Below, one piece after another: positions 21,217 through 28,220 of a stretch of 33,660 nucleotides of DNA. Within the stretch, counting starts at the first letter, position 1. Each line of letters starts with the position of its first letter. The position numbers and the translations under genes are program-made. Source of the stretch: Oscillospiraceae bacterium. GTDB taxonomy: Bacteria > Bacillota > Clostridia > Oscillospirales > Acutalibacteraceae. The notes beneath the pieces were generated by a model. That model saw nothing but the letters and a program-made list of their open reading frames with translations. It was not told the DNA's origin and made no database searches. The stretch spans positions 1 to 33,660 of the forward strand of contig JAISUW010000014.1 of NCBI GenBank assembly GCA_031271865.1, given 5' to 3'.

Positions 21217-21632
21217 GGGGATGAAAGGATTTCGACGGGGATCTCGAAGGTAGGTAAGCGGGCTGTCTTCTCCGGACAGACAATAAACGCCGGTACCGTC
21301 TAATAAATGACGAAGATCAGTATCTCCTCGCTGCGTAAGTAACCGCCGGCTGCCAGCAGCCGGGCGGCGAAGCGGGAAGCGCAAGCTCCCGCCGACCCAA
21401 GTGTCCAGCGCGTCCGCCCCGGAGTGCCTCGGCCGGGATACGGGCGTCATCAGAGGCGTACGTGCGTGAGATTGCGCTTCCGGGTCTCACCATGCAGATA
21501 CGGCAGCTACCGTAACGCGAAGCTTCTGCCTGTACGGCGGCGCGTGAGGGGAATCCAAACGACAGGCTCCGCCCGAAGAAAGCTTATCGGACAGATTTTC
21601 GGACGCGGTTTCAATTACCGCCATCTCCACCA
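21217..21632 (+). ncRNA. ssrA: Transfer-messenger RNA (tmRNA)
   Basis: A 416-nt one-piece tmRNA that rescues stalled ribosomes together with SmpB. The acceptor stem GGGGATG (21217-21223) pairs with CATCTCC (21622-21628, one G-U), followed by discriminator A and an encoded CCA (21630-21632). The 5' part GGATTTCGACGGGGAT and the T-arm GCGGT-TTCAATT-ACCGC are diagnostic. The tag reading frame ends with Asn-Asp-Glu-Asp-Gln-Tyr-Leu-Leu-Ala-Ala and TAA (21306-21338); the resume codon lies upstream and I cannot fix it by eye. Several pseudoknot-like GC stems fill 21340-21540. A perfect 17-bp hairpin follows. Confidence 0.95.
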
Positions 21633-21637
21633 CAGAA

Positions 21638-21676
21638 AAGAGTAAGCAAGCCGTGCTGTACGGCTTGCTTACTCTT
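21638..21676 (+). terminator. 17-bp perfect hairpin after tmRNA
   Basis: AAGAGTAAGCAAGCCGT (21638-21654), 5-nt loop, and its exact complement (21660-21676). It lies 5 nt after the CCA end and is the probable tmRNA transcript end. Only TT closes the stem and no real T-run follows. Confidence 0.7.
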
Positions 21677-21711
21677 GGCGCTTCGCGAAGCGCCGGGGCT
21701 TCGCGAAGCCC
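21677..21711. repeat. Two adjacent TTCGCGAA-centred palindromes
   Basis: GGCGCTTCGCGAAGCGCC (21677-21694) and GGGCTTCGCGAAGCCC (21696-21711) are both perfect and share the core CTTCGCGAAG with variable GC ends. They abut the -35 box of the aconitase promoter (21712). The second is identical to 18186-18201. Confidence 0.85.
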
Positions 21712-21740
21712 TTGACAAGTGTACCCGAATCGGGTATAAT
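21712..21740 (+). promoter_or_regulatory. Promoter of the aconitase gene
   Basis: TTGACA (21712-21717), 17-bp spacer containing CCCGAATCGGG, TATAAT (21735-21740). The spacer carries a CCCGAnTCGGG inverted repeat (21724-21734), a possible operator. The palindrome array ends one base before the -35. Confidence 0.88.
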
Positions 21741-21778
21741 AGAACCTAACAGAATAGAGAACAGGAGTACCGTTGCAA

Positions 21779-23728
21779 ATGGGACAGACCCTTACGGAAA
21801 AGATACTCTCCGCGCATTTATTGGAGGCGGAAACGCTGCCGGCGGTCGGGGAGGATATAGCTCTGCGCATTGACCAGACACTGACGCAGGATGCCACAGG
21901 TACAATGGCGTACTTGGAGTTTGAAGCTATGGGCATCCCGCGTGTGCGCACGGAATTGAGCATTGCTTACGTAGATCACAATACCCTGCAGACCGGCTAT
22001 GAGAATGCGGACGACCACCGCTTCATACAGTCTGTAGCTAAGAAGCGCGGGCTGAAGTTCTCACGGCCGGGCAATGGGATTTGCCACCAAGTGCATCTGG
22101 AACGTTTCGGGGTGCCCGGCAAGACGCTTATCGGCTCCGACAGCCATACGCCAACCGGCGGCGGCATCGGGATGCTCGCTTTCGGGGCGGGCGGCTTAGA
22201 TGTCGCGGTCGCCATGGGCGGCGGAGCCTATCATATCGCCATGCCCAAGGTGACACTGATTAAGCTCACAGGCAAACTCCGACCCTATGTGTCAGCCAAA
22301 GATGTCATACTGGAAGTCCTACGCCGCATGACCGTGAAAGGCGGGGTGGGGAAGATTATCGAATACGGCGGGGAGGGGATTTCCACGCTCTCTGTGCCGG
22401 AGCGCGCTACCATCACGAACATGGGTGCGGAACTGGGGGCTACTACTTCTGTCTTCCCGTCCGATGCCGTTACCAAAGCTTTCTTGGAAGCGCAGGAGCG
22501 CGGAGAGGTCTATGTGCCCCTTGCCGCCGATGCGGATGCCATGTACTATGAAACAATAGAAATCGACCTGAATGCTGTGGAAGTGCTGGCTGCCAAGCCG
22601 CATATGCCCGACAATGTAGCATCCGTCCGGGAGATAGGACCCATCAAGGTTGATCAGGTTCTCATTGGCTCCTGCACCAACTCCAGTCTGCGCGATATGC
22701 TTATTACCGCGGCTATACTCAAGGGCAAGACCGTCTGCCCCTCTGTCAGCCTCGGCATTGCGCCGGGCTCCAAGCAGGTGCTGACTATGCTTGCCGAATG
22801 CGGTGCGCTCGCCGACTTGATCTCCGCCGGCGCGCGGATTCTCGAATCCGCCTGCGGTCCCTGCATCGGTATGGGGCAGTCCCCCAACAGCGGTGCTGTC
22901 TCCCTGCGCACTTTCAACCGCAACTTTGAGGGCAGAAGCGGTACGGCGGATGCCGGGGTCTATTTGGTCAGCCCGGAGACCGCGGCGGTCTCAGCCATTA
23001 CCGGGGTGCTGACAGATCCGACGGCACAGGGAGCTTTCCCCGCAATTCAATTACCGGCTGCGTTCCTCGTGAATGACAATATGATTATCGAACCCGCCTC
23101 CCCTGCAGAAGCGGAAGCACTGCCCATCCTCTACGGACCCAACATCAAGCCATTCCCGGTCGCCTCTCAACTGCCGAATTCTATTCAATTCAATGCCGTC
23201 CTCAAAGTAGGCGATGACATCACGACCGACCACATCATGCCGGCAGGCGCAAAGATATTGCCCTACCGCTCCAACATACCATATATGTCGCAGTTCTGTT
23301 TCCGGCAATGCGACGAACACTTTGCGGAGAATTGCAAAGCAGTCACGGCTGCCGGTCAGCTGGCCGCTGTCATCGGCGGAGCAAACTACGGGCAAGGGTC
23401 CTCGCGGGAGCACGCGGCGCTCGTGCCGCTGTACCTCGGCGTGCGCGCGGTCATCGTGAAGTCCTTTGCGCGGATTCATGCCGCAAATCTGATTAACGCC
23501 GGGATACTCCCGCTGGTTTTTGACGACCCGGAGGACTACGACCTCATTCGGCAAGGGGATAGCCTCGCGCTGCCGGACATCCGGGAAGCACTCCAAACCG
23601 GCGGAGAGATACGCTTAGAGAACAAATCCAATGGCGGGCGGTACAAGCTTCACGCACATCTTTCCGACCGCCAAAGGGATATGCTCTTAGCCGGCGGCTT
23701 GCTGCCGTATACGAAGCAGGGCGCCTGA
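21779..23728 (+). CDS. Aconitate hydratase (single-chain, ~650 aa clostridial type)
   Basis: A 649-aa [4Fe-4S] enzyme that interconverts citrate and isocitrate, here probably feeding 2-oxoglutarate and glutamate synthesis. Cluster ligands are Cys299 (GSCTNSS) and Cys359/Cys362 (ACGPCIG). SDSHTPTGGGIGMLAFGAGGLDVAVAMGG is the N-terminal catalytic motif, and the C-terminal swivel domain has DDITTDHIMPAG, NYGQGSSREHAA and KSFARIHAANL. The size is that of the shorter AcnA/LeuC-like aconitases of Clostridia rather than the 890-aa AcnA. The ATG at 21779 is preferred; a TTG at 21773 is in frame and both could use AGGAG (21763-21767). The promoter is flanked by palindromes and contains a possible operator. 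No citrate synthase or isocitrate dehydrogenase is adjacent. Confidence 0.93.
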   Translation: MGQTLTEKILSAHLLEAETLPAVGEDIALRIDQTLTQDATGTMAYLEFEAMGIPRVRTELSIAYVDHNTLQTGYENADDHRFIQSVAKKRGLKFSRPGNGICHQVHLERFGVPGKTLIGSDSHTPTGGGIGMLAFGAGGLDVAVAMGGGAYHIAMPKVTLIKLTGKLRPYVSAKDVILEVLRRMTVKGGVGKIIEYGGEGISTLSVPERATITNMGAELGATTSVFPSDAVTKAFLEAQERGEVYVPLAADADAMYYETIEIDLNAVEVLAAKPHMPDNVASVREIGPIKVDQVLIGSCTNSSLRDMLITAAILKGKTVCPSVSLGIAPGSKQVLTMLAECGALADLISAGARILESACGPCIGMGQSPNSGAVSLRTFNRNFEGRSGTADAGVYLVSPETAAVSAITGVLTDPTAQGAFPAIQLPAAFLVNDNMIIEPASPAEAEALPILYGPNIKPFPVASQLPNSIQFNAVLKVGDDITTDHIMPAGAKILPYRSNIPYMSQFCFRQCDEHFAENCKAVTAAGQLAAVIGGANYGQGSSREHAALVPLYLGVRAVIVKSFARIHAANLINAGILPLVFDDPEDYDLIRQGDSLALPDIREALQTGGEIRLENKSNGGRYKLHAHLSDRQRDMLLAGGLLPYTKQGA

Positions 23729-23770
23729 GTTTCTTTCAGACCATTACCTACGAATCAGAATGTTTACACC

Positions 23771-23808
23771 AAAACAAAAACCCGCTATCTATTATAGATA
23801 GCGGGTTT
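23771..23808 (-). terminator. Terminator of the tRNA-Gln/tRNA-His transcript
   Basis: AAACCCGCTATCTA (23778-23791) pairs perfectly with TAGATAGCGGGTTT (23795-23808) around a 3-nt loop. On the minus strand it runs into TTTTTGTTTT. It may also end the convergent aconitase message. Confidence 0.85.
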
Positions 23809-23811
23809 CAG

Positions 23812-23886
23812 TGGCTGGGGAGGCGCGATTCGAACGCACGAATGACGGAGTCAAAGTCCGTTGCCTTACCGCTTGGCTACACCCCA
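23812..23886 (-). tRNA. tRNA-Gln (TTG anticodon)
   Basis: The minus strand gives TGGGGTG (acceptor), GTAGCCAAGCGGTAAGGC (D-arm), CGGAC-TTTGACT-CCG with anticodon TTG, T-arm GCGTTCGAATCGC, and discriminator G with encoded CCA (23812-23814). The acceptor has one U-U mismatch at pair 6-67. The second gene after tRNA-His on the same strand. Confidence 0.93.
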
Positions 23887-23973
23887 AAACAAAAACAAGG
23901 GGCAAGAGGCAAGGGGAGAGGAAGAGCAACATTCTTGCTCCTACCGCATACCGCCTGCATCCTACTTCTTGGG
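23887..23973. repeat. Heptad-family purine-rich spacer between tRNAs
   Basis: The 87-bp spacer contains GGGGCAA, GAGGCAA, GGGGAGA, GGAAGAGCAA and then CATTCTTGCTCC, which can pair back. It is unlike a normal tRNA spacer and resembles the heptad tracts at 2340-2788 and 25488-25549. It is probably an insertion between two co-transcribed tRNAs. Confidence 0.5.
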
Positions 23974-24051
23974 TGGGGTGGCTGATCGGATTCGAACCGA
24001 CGACCCCCAGGGCCACAACCTGGTACTCTAACCGACTGAGCTACAGCCACC
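23974..24051 (-). tRNA. tRNA-His (GTG anticodon)
   Basis: The acceptor GTGGCTG pairs with CAGCCAC, with discriminator C and encoded CCA (23974-23976). An encoded G(-1) at 24051 faces the discriminator C, the histidine identity pair. Anticodon stem CCAGG/CCTGG encloses TTGTGGC (anticodon GTG). T-arm GGTTCGAATCC. Transcribed from the promoter at 24085-24113. Confidence 0.95.
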
Positions 24052-24084
24052 ATAAAGAAGAACCGCCAAAACAGTACATTAGTT

Positions 24085-24113
24085 ATTATAGCACGTTTTC
24101 CGGAAAATGTCAA
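24085..24113 (-). promoter_or_regulatory. Promoter of the tRNA-His/tRNA-Gln transcript
   Basis: On the minus strand TTGACA (24108-24113), 17-bp spacer containing TTTTCCGGAAAA, TATAAT (24085-24090), TGC extended -10. Confidence 0.88.
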
Positions 24114-24176
24114 TGCTTTGGCACAAAAAATCCGCGCAAAGGCGCAAAGATATTTTCAAAATACCTCTGAAAAGGC

Positions 24177-24205
24177 TTGTAATATTTCTCAGAATATGCT
24201 ATAAT
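24177..24205 (+). promoter_or_regulatory. Promoter of metK
   Basis: TTGTAA (24177-24182), 17-bp spacer, TATAAT (24200-24205), TGC extended -10. The leader of about 80 nt is A/T rich and has no SAM riboswitch signature. Confidence 0.8.
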
Positions 24206-24290
24206 AATGAAAGTAGTATATACATCTAATACATATAAGAATAGAACGCAAATGTTGTTCGTTCATTTTCAATCAGAGAGGAGCATTGCA

Positions 24291-25481
24291 ATGGGTACAA
24301 GCAAACTCTTTACATCCGAATCGGTAACGGAAGGGCATCCGGACAAACTCTGCGACCAAATATCCGATGCCGTTCTGGACGCCATTCTTGAAAAAGATCC
24401 GATGGGACGTGTGGCCTGCGAGTGTTTTGCACAGACAGGCGTGGTGTTCATTGCGGGAGAGATTACGACCGAAGCTTACGTAGATATCGCCGCCGTGGCG
24501 CGGCAGGTAATCTTGGACATAGGCTATGACCACCACGACAAATCCTTTGACGGCAACACCTGTGCCGTCCTGACGGCTTTAGAGCAGCAAAGCCCGGACA
24601 TAGCTTTGGGTGTTGACAACGCCAAGGAGAAGAAAGAAGGGACCGACACCGACCTCGCGGAGGACAACGGTGCCGGCGACCAAGGGTTGATGTTCGGTTT
24701 CGCGTGCGATGAGACGCCGGAGCTGATGCCGCTGCCAATTGCGCTTGCCCACAAACTCGCCCGCCGCCTCACCGAAGTGCGCAAGGACGGCACGATACCG
24801 TTCCTCTATCCGGACGGCAAGACGCAGGTGACGGTGGAGTATGACGAAAACGACAACCCCAAGCGCATAGATACCATCGTGGTATCCACGCAGCACGCTG
24901 CGGCGGCTTCGCAGGAAGAAATCCGTAACGCCGTTTTGGATCACGTCGTGAAGCCCATAGTCCCCCCCGAATTGCTGGATGCAGCCACCAAATACTACGT
25001 CAACCCCACCGGGCGCTTCGTTGTGGGCGGACCGAAAGGGGATACGGGTCTGACAGGACGGAAGATTATCGTAGATACCTACGGCGGCTATGCCCGGCAT
25101 GGCGGCGGCTGCTTCTCCGGCAAAGATCCGACGAAAGTCGACCGCTCCGCCGCCTACGCCGCCCGCTACCTCGCCAAGAACATCGTCGCGGCAGGCTTGG
25201 CACGCAAGTGCGAGCTGCAGATAGCCTACGCTATCGGTGTGGCGCGGCCGGTGAGTGTGCGTGTTGATACTTTCGGCACTGCGGCAGTCCCGGAAGAAAA
25301 AATCAGTGCAGCCGTCCTGTCGCTCTTCGACCTGCGTCCGACCGCAATTATCAATCGATTCAACCTGCGCCGTCCCCTCTATAGGCAACTCGCCTCCTAT
25401 GGGCATGTCGGCCGCACGGATATAAAGCTTCCATGGGAAGCAACTGACCTCGCGGAAAAGCTGAAAGCGGCTGTAGGCTAA
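24291..25481 (+). CDS. metK: S-adenosylmethionine synthetase
   Basis: A 396-aa cytosolic enzyme forming SAM from methionine and ATP. Signature motifs are present in order: [23 protein letters not shown] (residues ~9-31), [18 protein letters not shown] (~125), [26 protein letters not shown] (~245-270), and the P-loop-like [19 protein letters not shown] (~275-290). The C-terminal DIKLPWE is conserved. Length is the family norm. The start is ATG 24291 after AGAGAGGAG; the longer frame from 24207 would lie in the promoter leader. It is monocistronic, convergent with the spoVA cluster; an inverted pair of heptad repeat tracts lies right after its stop. Confidence 0.97.
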   Translation: MGTSKLFTSESVTEGHPDKLCDQISDAVLDAILEKDPMGRVACECFAQTGVVFIAGEITTEAYVDIAAVARQVILDIGYDHHDKSFDGNTCAVLTALEQQSPDIALGVDNAKEKKEGTDTDLAEDNGAGDQGLMFGFACDETPELMPLPIALAHKLARRLTEVRKDGTIPFLYPDGKTQVTVEYDENDNPKRIDTIVVSTQHAAAASQEEIRNAVLDHVVKPIVPPELLDAATKYYVNPTGRFVVGGPKGDTGLTGRKIIVDTYGGYARHGGGCFSGKDPTKVDRSAAYAARYLAKNIVAAGLARKCELQIAYAIGVARPVSVRVDTFGTAAVPEEKISAAVLSLFDLRPTAIINRFNLRRPLYRQLASYGHVGRTDIKLPWEATDLAEKLKAAVG

Positions 25482-25485
25482 TGAC

Positions 25486-25549
25486 AAGAAGCAAGAAATC
25501 AGAGGCAAGAAAGCAAGCTTCTTGCCTCTTGGTTCTTGCCTCTTGAATC
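25486..25549. repeat. Heptad repeats arranged as an inverted repeat after metK
   Basis: Left arm units: GAAGCAA, GAAATCA, GAGGCAA (25488-25508). Right arm units: TTGCCTC, TTGGTTC, TTGCCTC, TTGAATC (25522-25549). The arms are imperfect reverse complements of ~29 bp. The tract fills the entire gap between the convergent metK and the 56-aa gene, so it may act as a bidirectional 3' end. No other signal is seen. Confidence 0.7.
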
Positions 25550-25718
25550 AGATGTCATCCCCGACGGTCGAACCGCGGAAGAGCTGCACGCCGGACAGGA
25601 CGAGTGCGGCGGCGGCTATGCCCAATGCGGCTACGCGGCCGATGTTGAAGGCCTTGGCGGCTTTGGCGGCGATTTGGAAGCCCCTGTAGGCGTTGATGTT
25701 GTTGTTGATGCTTGCCAT
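25548..25718 (-). CDS. Small 56-aa membrane protein downstream of spoVAD
   Basis: A 56-aa product. It starts MASINNNINAYRGFQ, has a Lys/Ala-rich amphipathic part (IAAKAAKAFNIGR), then a hydrophobic segment VAALGIAAAALVLSGVQLF (about residues 29-47) and a polar acidic end STVGDDI. AAAGGAG stands 10 nt before the ATG on the minus strand. It begins 31 nt after the spoVAD stop on the same strand, so it probably belongs to that operon, in the position where spoVAE/spoVAEb is often found. It is not SpoVAEb-like in sequence (too short, one helix). Function unknown. The stop overlaps the end of the heptad inverted repeat. Confidence 0.72.
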   Translation of the reverse strand: MASINNNINAYRGFQIAAKAAKAFNIGRVAALGIAAAALVLSGVQLFRGSTVGDDI

Positions 25719-25749
25719 AGTGATGATTCTCCTTTATAGATGTTGTTAA

Positions 25750-26991
25750 TCAGGTGTTCTTGTCGAATGTGCCGAGAAGTTTGTTCTTGAGGGCTTCATG
25801 CCAGACCCCGGTCATGAGGTCCTCTTGCGGTGTGTCGGATGTTTCGGCGAGCCTATGGCGGATGCGGTGCTTACCGTCGGCGAACGGTGCCAACTCCACC
25901 CCGTGGCAGATGCAAGGGATGGTCTGCCCTTGCAGAGGCGAAATAGCTGAGAGAAGCGCACCCGTCCCCAGGAAGAGTACCCGCGTCCAGCGCGCCGCCT
26001 CCAGTTGCTGCAAGACATACGTGCAGACAACGGCGGCCGAACAGCCCGCGCCGGACCCGCCAACACCGGCTTCCGCTTGGGTTTCGATGTCATAGAGGAG
26101 GGTGCCGCCGTCCTTGTGAACCTGCCGGATGTCAATGTGAGCCTCTTGCATACAGAGATCATAGAGCAACTCCGAGCCCACCTGCCCCAAATCACCGGTC
26201 AGGATGCAGTCATATGCCTCCGGGGCGGTTGCCGTATCCGCTAAGAAGCGCAGGAGGGTATCGCAGGCGGCGGGAGCCATTGCCGCGCCCATCTCCGCAG
26301 AATCTTTCACGCCGAGGTCTACCACGCGCCCGAGGATGACATTGGGGATGCCAACCGTAATCGGCGTATCCGCAAGTGCTTCCGGCTTGCGTATTTCCGC
26401 TGCGCTTTCGCGTATGGTACCCAAACGTTCGAGTTGCTTTTCGATAAACGACAGTTCCGGCGGTGCTTCCAGAAGGAGTGCTCCGGCGGCGGTTGCCGTC
26501 CGCTGTCCTGCTGCCTGCGGCTGCCCACCATACTCCAGGGGGAAGCGGAACTGCTTTTCCGCCGCGCAGAAGTGGGAGGAGGCTGCAGCCAAAATGTGCG
26601 AGAAGCCGCCGCCGTCCATCTGCAAGGCACCCAGAGCCAACGCCATGGCAAAGGTGGAGCAAGCTCCGTACAAGCCCGCCAAGGGAATCCCCAAGTCCCG
26701 CGCCGCAAAACCGGTGGCAGTACACTGGTTGAGCAAATCCCCGCACAGGAGCAAATCCACATCCTTGCTCTCTATATTTCCCTTGCGCAGGGCGTGCTCC
26801 AGAGCGGCTTTCAAGAGCGCGGACTCCGCCTGCTCCCATGTTTCCAGCCCCATATAAGGGTCAGGGAAAAGCTGATCGAAAGAAGCCCCGAGCGGTCCGG
26901 CAGCCTCCGCATTGCCGCCAACGGCTGCCCGCGCTCGAATTTGCGGCGGCCGCTCCAAGTGCAGCACCGCTTTGCCCTTACGGATAGGCAT
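25750..26991 (-). CDS. spoVAD: Stage V sporulation protein AD
   Basis: A 413-aa thiolase-fold protein of the SpoVA complex, which moves dipicolinic acid into and out of the spore; SpoVAD of Bacillus binds DPA. Recognisable blocks: DLLLCGDLLNQCTATGFAARDLGIPLAGLYGACSTFAMALALG, SSHFCAAEKQFRFPLEYG, GIPNVILGRVVDLGVKDSAEMGAAMAPAA, GDLGQVGSELLYDL, GGSGAGCSA, and LFLGTGALLSAISPLQGQTIPCICHGVEL, which is near the usual C-terminus. Another 44 residues (FADGKHRIRHR to the end, rich in charge) extend beyond it, so the protein is ~75 aa longer than the 338-aa Bacillus form. AGGGAGG precedes the ATG at 26991. Its 5' end overlaps the preceding small gene by 14 nt, indicating translational coupling. Confidence 0.92.
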   Translation of the reverse strand: MPIRKGKAVLHLERPPQIRARAAVGGNAEAAGPLGASFDQLFPDPYMGLETWEQAESALLKAALEHALRKGNIESKDVDLLLCGDLLNQCTATGFAARDLGIPLAGLYGACSTFAMALALGALQMDGGGFSHILAAASSHFCAAEKQFRFPLEYGGQPQAAGQRTATAAGALLLEAPPELSFIEKQLERLGTIRESAAEIRKPEALADTPITVGIPNVILGRVVDLGVKDSAEMGAAMAPAACDTLLRFLADTATAPEAYDCILTGDLGQVGSELLYDLCMQEAHIDIRQVHKDGGTLLYDIETQAEAGVGGSGAGCSAAVVCTYVLQQLEAARWTRVLFLGTGALLSAISPLQGQTIPCICHGVELAPFADGKHRIRHRLAETSDTPQEDLMTGVWHEALKNKLLGTFDKNT

Positions 26992-27259
26992 CGGAATCCC
27001 TCCCTGTTTGGAATGCCGTGGGAGCGGTGGAATCGGTATAGTCCACTCCGTCTGCGGCATAGAGGCTCTCGAGACGGTAGGCAATACTGCCGTCGGGGCT
27101 GTCCGCCGTAAAATGAATGAGCAGTAAACCCACAATCAGGCAAATGACAGCGAACAGCAGTACCTTGACGGCGATACGGGTAGTTTCCCGGTTCGACAGC
27201 TGAAGCGCCCGTTTGTTCAATAATACGTTTTTCTGCTCTATGCCATTGGTAACATTCAT
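26978..27259 (-). CDS. Small single-helix membrane protein between spoVAC and spoVAD
   Basis: A 93-aa protein. A polar N-terminus (NGIEQKNVLLNKRALQLSNRETTR) precedes one membrane helix (VKVLLFAVICLIVGLLLIHF, about residues 31-50) and a ~43-residue outside tail rich in Asp, Ser, Thr and Tyr. AAAGGG lies 9 nt before the ATG at 27259; an upstream in-frame GTG (27265) is less well placed. It is 35 nt after spoVAC and overlaps the spoVAD start by 14 nt, so it is part of the operon. I know no standard SpoVA member of this form. Its position suggests a forespore membrane accessory of the channel; that is inference. The N-terminal segment with KNVLLNKRALQL could be a short coiled coil. Confidence 0.72.
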   Translation of the reverse strand: MNVTNGIEQKNVLLNKRALQLSNRETTRIAVKVLLFAVICLIVGLLLIHFTADSPDGSIAYRLESLYAADGVDYTDSTAPTAFQTGRDSDAYP

Positions 27260-27294
27260 AAGCACTCACCCTTTCTGCTGCGGCAGAATCGCTT

Positions 27295-27735
27295 TCACCG
27301 CAGGAAGAAATAATAAATGATCCCATACACCACACACACGGCCGACCCATACGCCAAAACCGGGCCGGCCAAGCGGAAGAGATTGGCACCGGTGCCCAAG
27401 ATGCGTCCCTCCGTACGGTGTTCCATGGCAGGGGCCACAATTGCATTCGCAAAGCCGCTAATGGGAACACCCGTACCCGCAGCGCCGTGGCGGGCAATCT
27501 TGTCAAAGACCCCGGCGGCTGTGAGGATGGCGGTCAGCACAATCAGCGTAACCGGTACGGCGAGCGTCACAGTCTTCTCTGCCCACCCCAGAGCGGTAAA
27601 GAGTTGCGCCAACCCTTCCCCTACGGCACATATGGTTCCTCCAATCAGGAACGAGCCGAGGATGTGCTTGAAGTGGGGGCTCTGCGGGGTTTCGCGACGG
27701 CGGAGTTCGCCGTAGGCTTCCGGACTGGTACGCAT
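27295..27735 (-). CDS. spoVAC: Stage V sporulation protein AC
   Basis: A 146-aa membrane protein; SpoVAC forms the mechanosensitive DPA channel of the spore inner membrane in Bacillus. The segments FLIGGTICAVGEGLAQLFTALG, TVTLAVPVTLIVLTAILTAAGVFDKIARHGAAGTGVPISGFANAIVAPAMEHRTEGRILGTGANLFRLAGPV and a last hydrophobic helix match the family well, including GAGTxVPxxGF and EHRxEG. AGGGAGG lies just upstream of ATG 27735. First complete gene of the spoVAC - 93 aa - spoVAD - 56 aa cluster. A sporulation (sigma-G) promoter was not confidently recognised upstream. Confidence 0.93.
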   Translation of the reverse strand: MRTSPEAYGELRRRETPQSPHFKHILGSFLIGGTICAVGEGLAQLFTALGWAEKTVTLAVPVTLIVLTAILTAAGVFDKIARHGAAGTGVPISGFANAIVAPAMEHRTEGRILGTGANLFRLAGPVLAYGSAVCVVYGIIYYFFLR

Positions 27736-28080
27736 GGATAAGCCTCCCTATGGTAAAGAAGTACTGCCCGGGCATTTTCTGAAAGCAACGGGGAGAATCC
27801 AGCCGCTGTGCCTGCCGCCTTCCAAAACCTGCCGCTGCGGTTTTGCGGTGTGCCTTGCATTCTGTACCCTCCTTCAGATGTGCGCGGTAATACTGATATT
27901 GTAACCAAAATCCGAGCCTTTTGCTTGGAAATGATTAACAGCATTCGTCAATGTGTACAAATGTTCTATCGTGAACTGACTTTACATGCAAATTAAACAA
28001 CATATGACGCATTCTGTAAAGATTTGGGGAAAGTGGTTGAATCTGCTTGGGAATTGTGGTACGCATCTTCCGACCCAAAA

Positions 28081-28144
28081 TCCAAAAAGAAATTGCAAGT
28101 TACCCCAAGAATCTTCACACTTTGTAAGGCAGTACACGAATCGG
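28081..28144 (+). repeat. Dispersed ~64-bp repeat, copy 2
   Basis: It matches the reverse strand of 12239-12302 with roughly eight differences. It ends 12 bp before the -35 box of the symporter promoter, while copy 1 overlaps the cvpA promoter; both copies are thus promoter-proximal but in opposite orientation. Confidence 0.75.
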
Positions 28145-28156
28145 CAAAAAAGCTAC

Positions 28157-28184
28157 TTGACAAATCCGGAGGATTTGGTATAAT
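28157..28184 (+). promoter_or_regulatory. Promoter of the GPH symporter
   Basis: TTGACA (28157-28162), 16-bp spacer containing TCCGGAGGA, TATAAT (28179-28184), TGG extended -10. The leader is about 30 nt. Confidence 0.82.
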
Positions 28185-28220
28185 GGTAGCTGGAAATAGA
28201 ATCAAAGGAAGCGTGATAAA

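Larger units (their letters stand above)
27736..28220. other. 485-bp divergent intergenic region spoVAC / GPH symporter
   Basis: Contents: the spoVAC ribosome binding site; on the minus strand an AAGGAGGG site before an ATG at 27860 that opens a 71-aa frame running into spoVAC (see findings); an A/T-rich stretch (27890-28040) where a forespore promoter would be expected but is not certain; copy 2 of the dispersed ~64-bp repeat; and the symporter promoter at 28157-28184. Confidence 0.5.

Noticed and set aside
21065-21283. N-terminal extension of the KduD-like protein
   Set aside because: It would cover the tmRNA promoter and the tmRNA 5' end, while ATG 21064 has a proper ribosome binding site and matches the family start.
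24206-24290. SAM riboswitch upstream of metK
   Set aside because: The leader is about 80 nt, A/T rich, and lacks the kink-turn and terminator hairpin of SAM-I or other SAM riboswitches.
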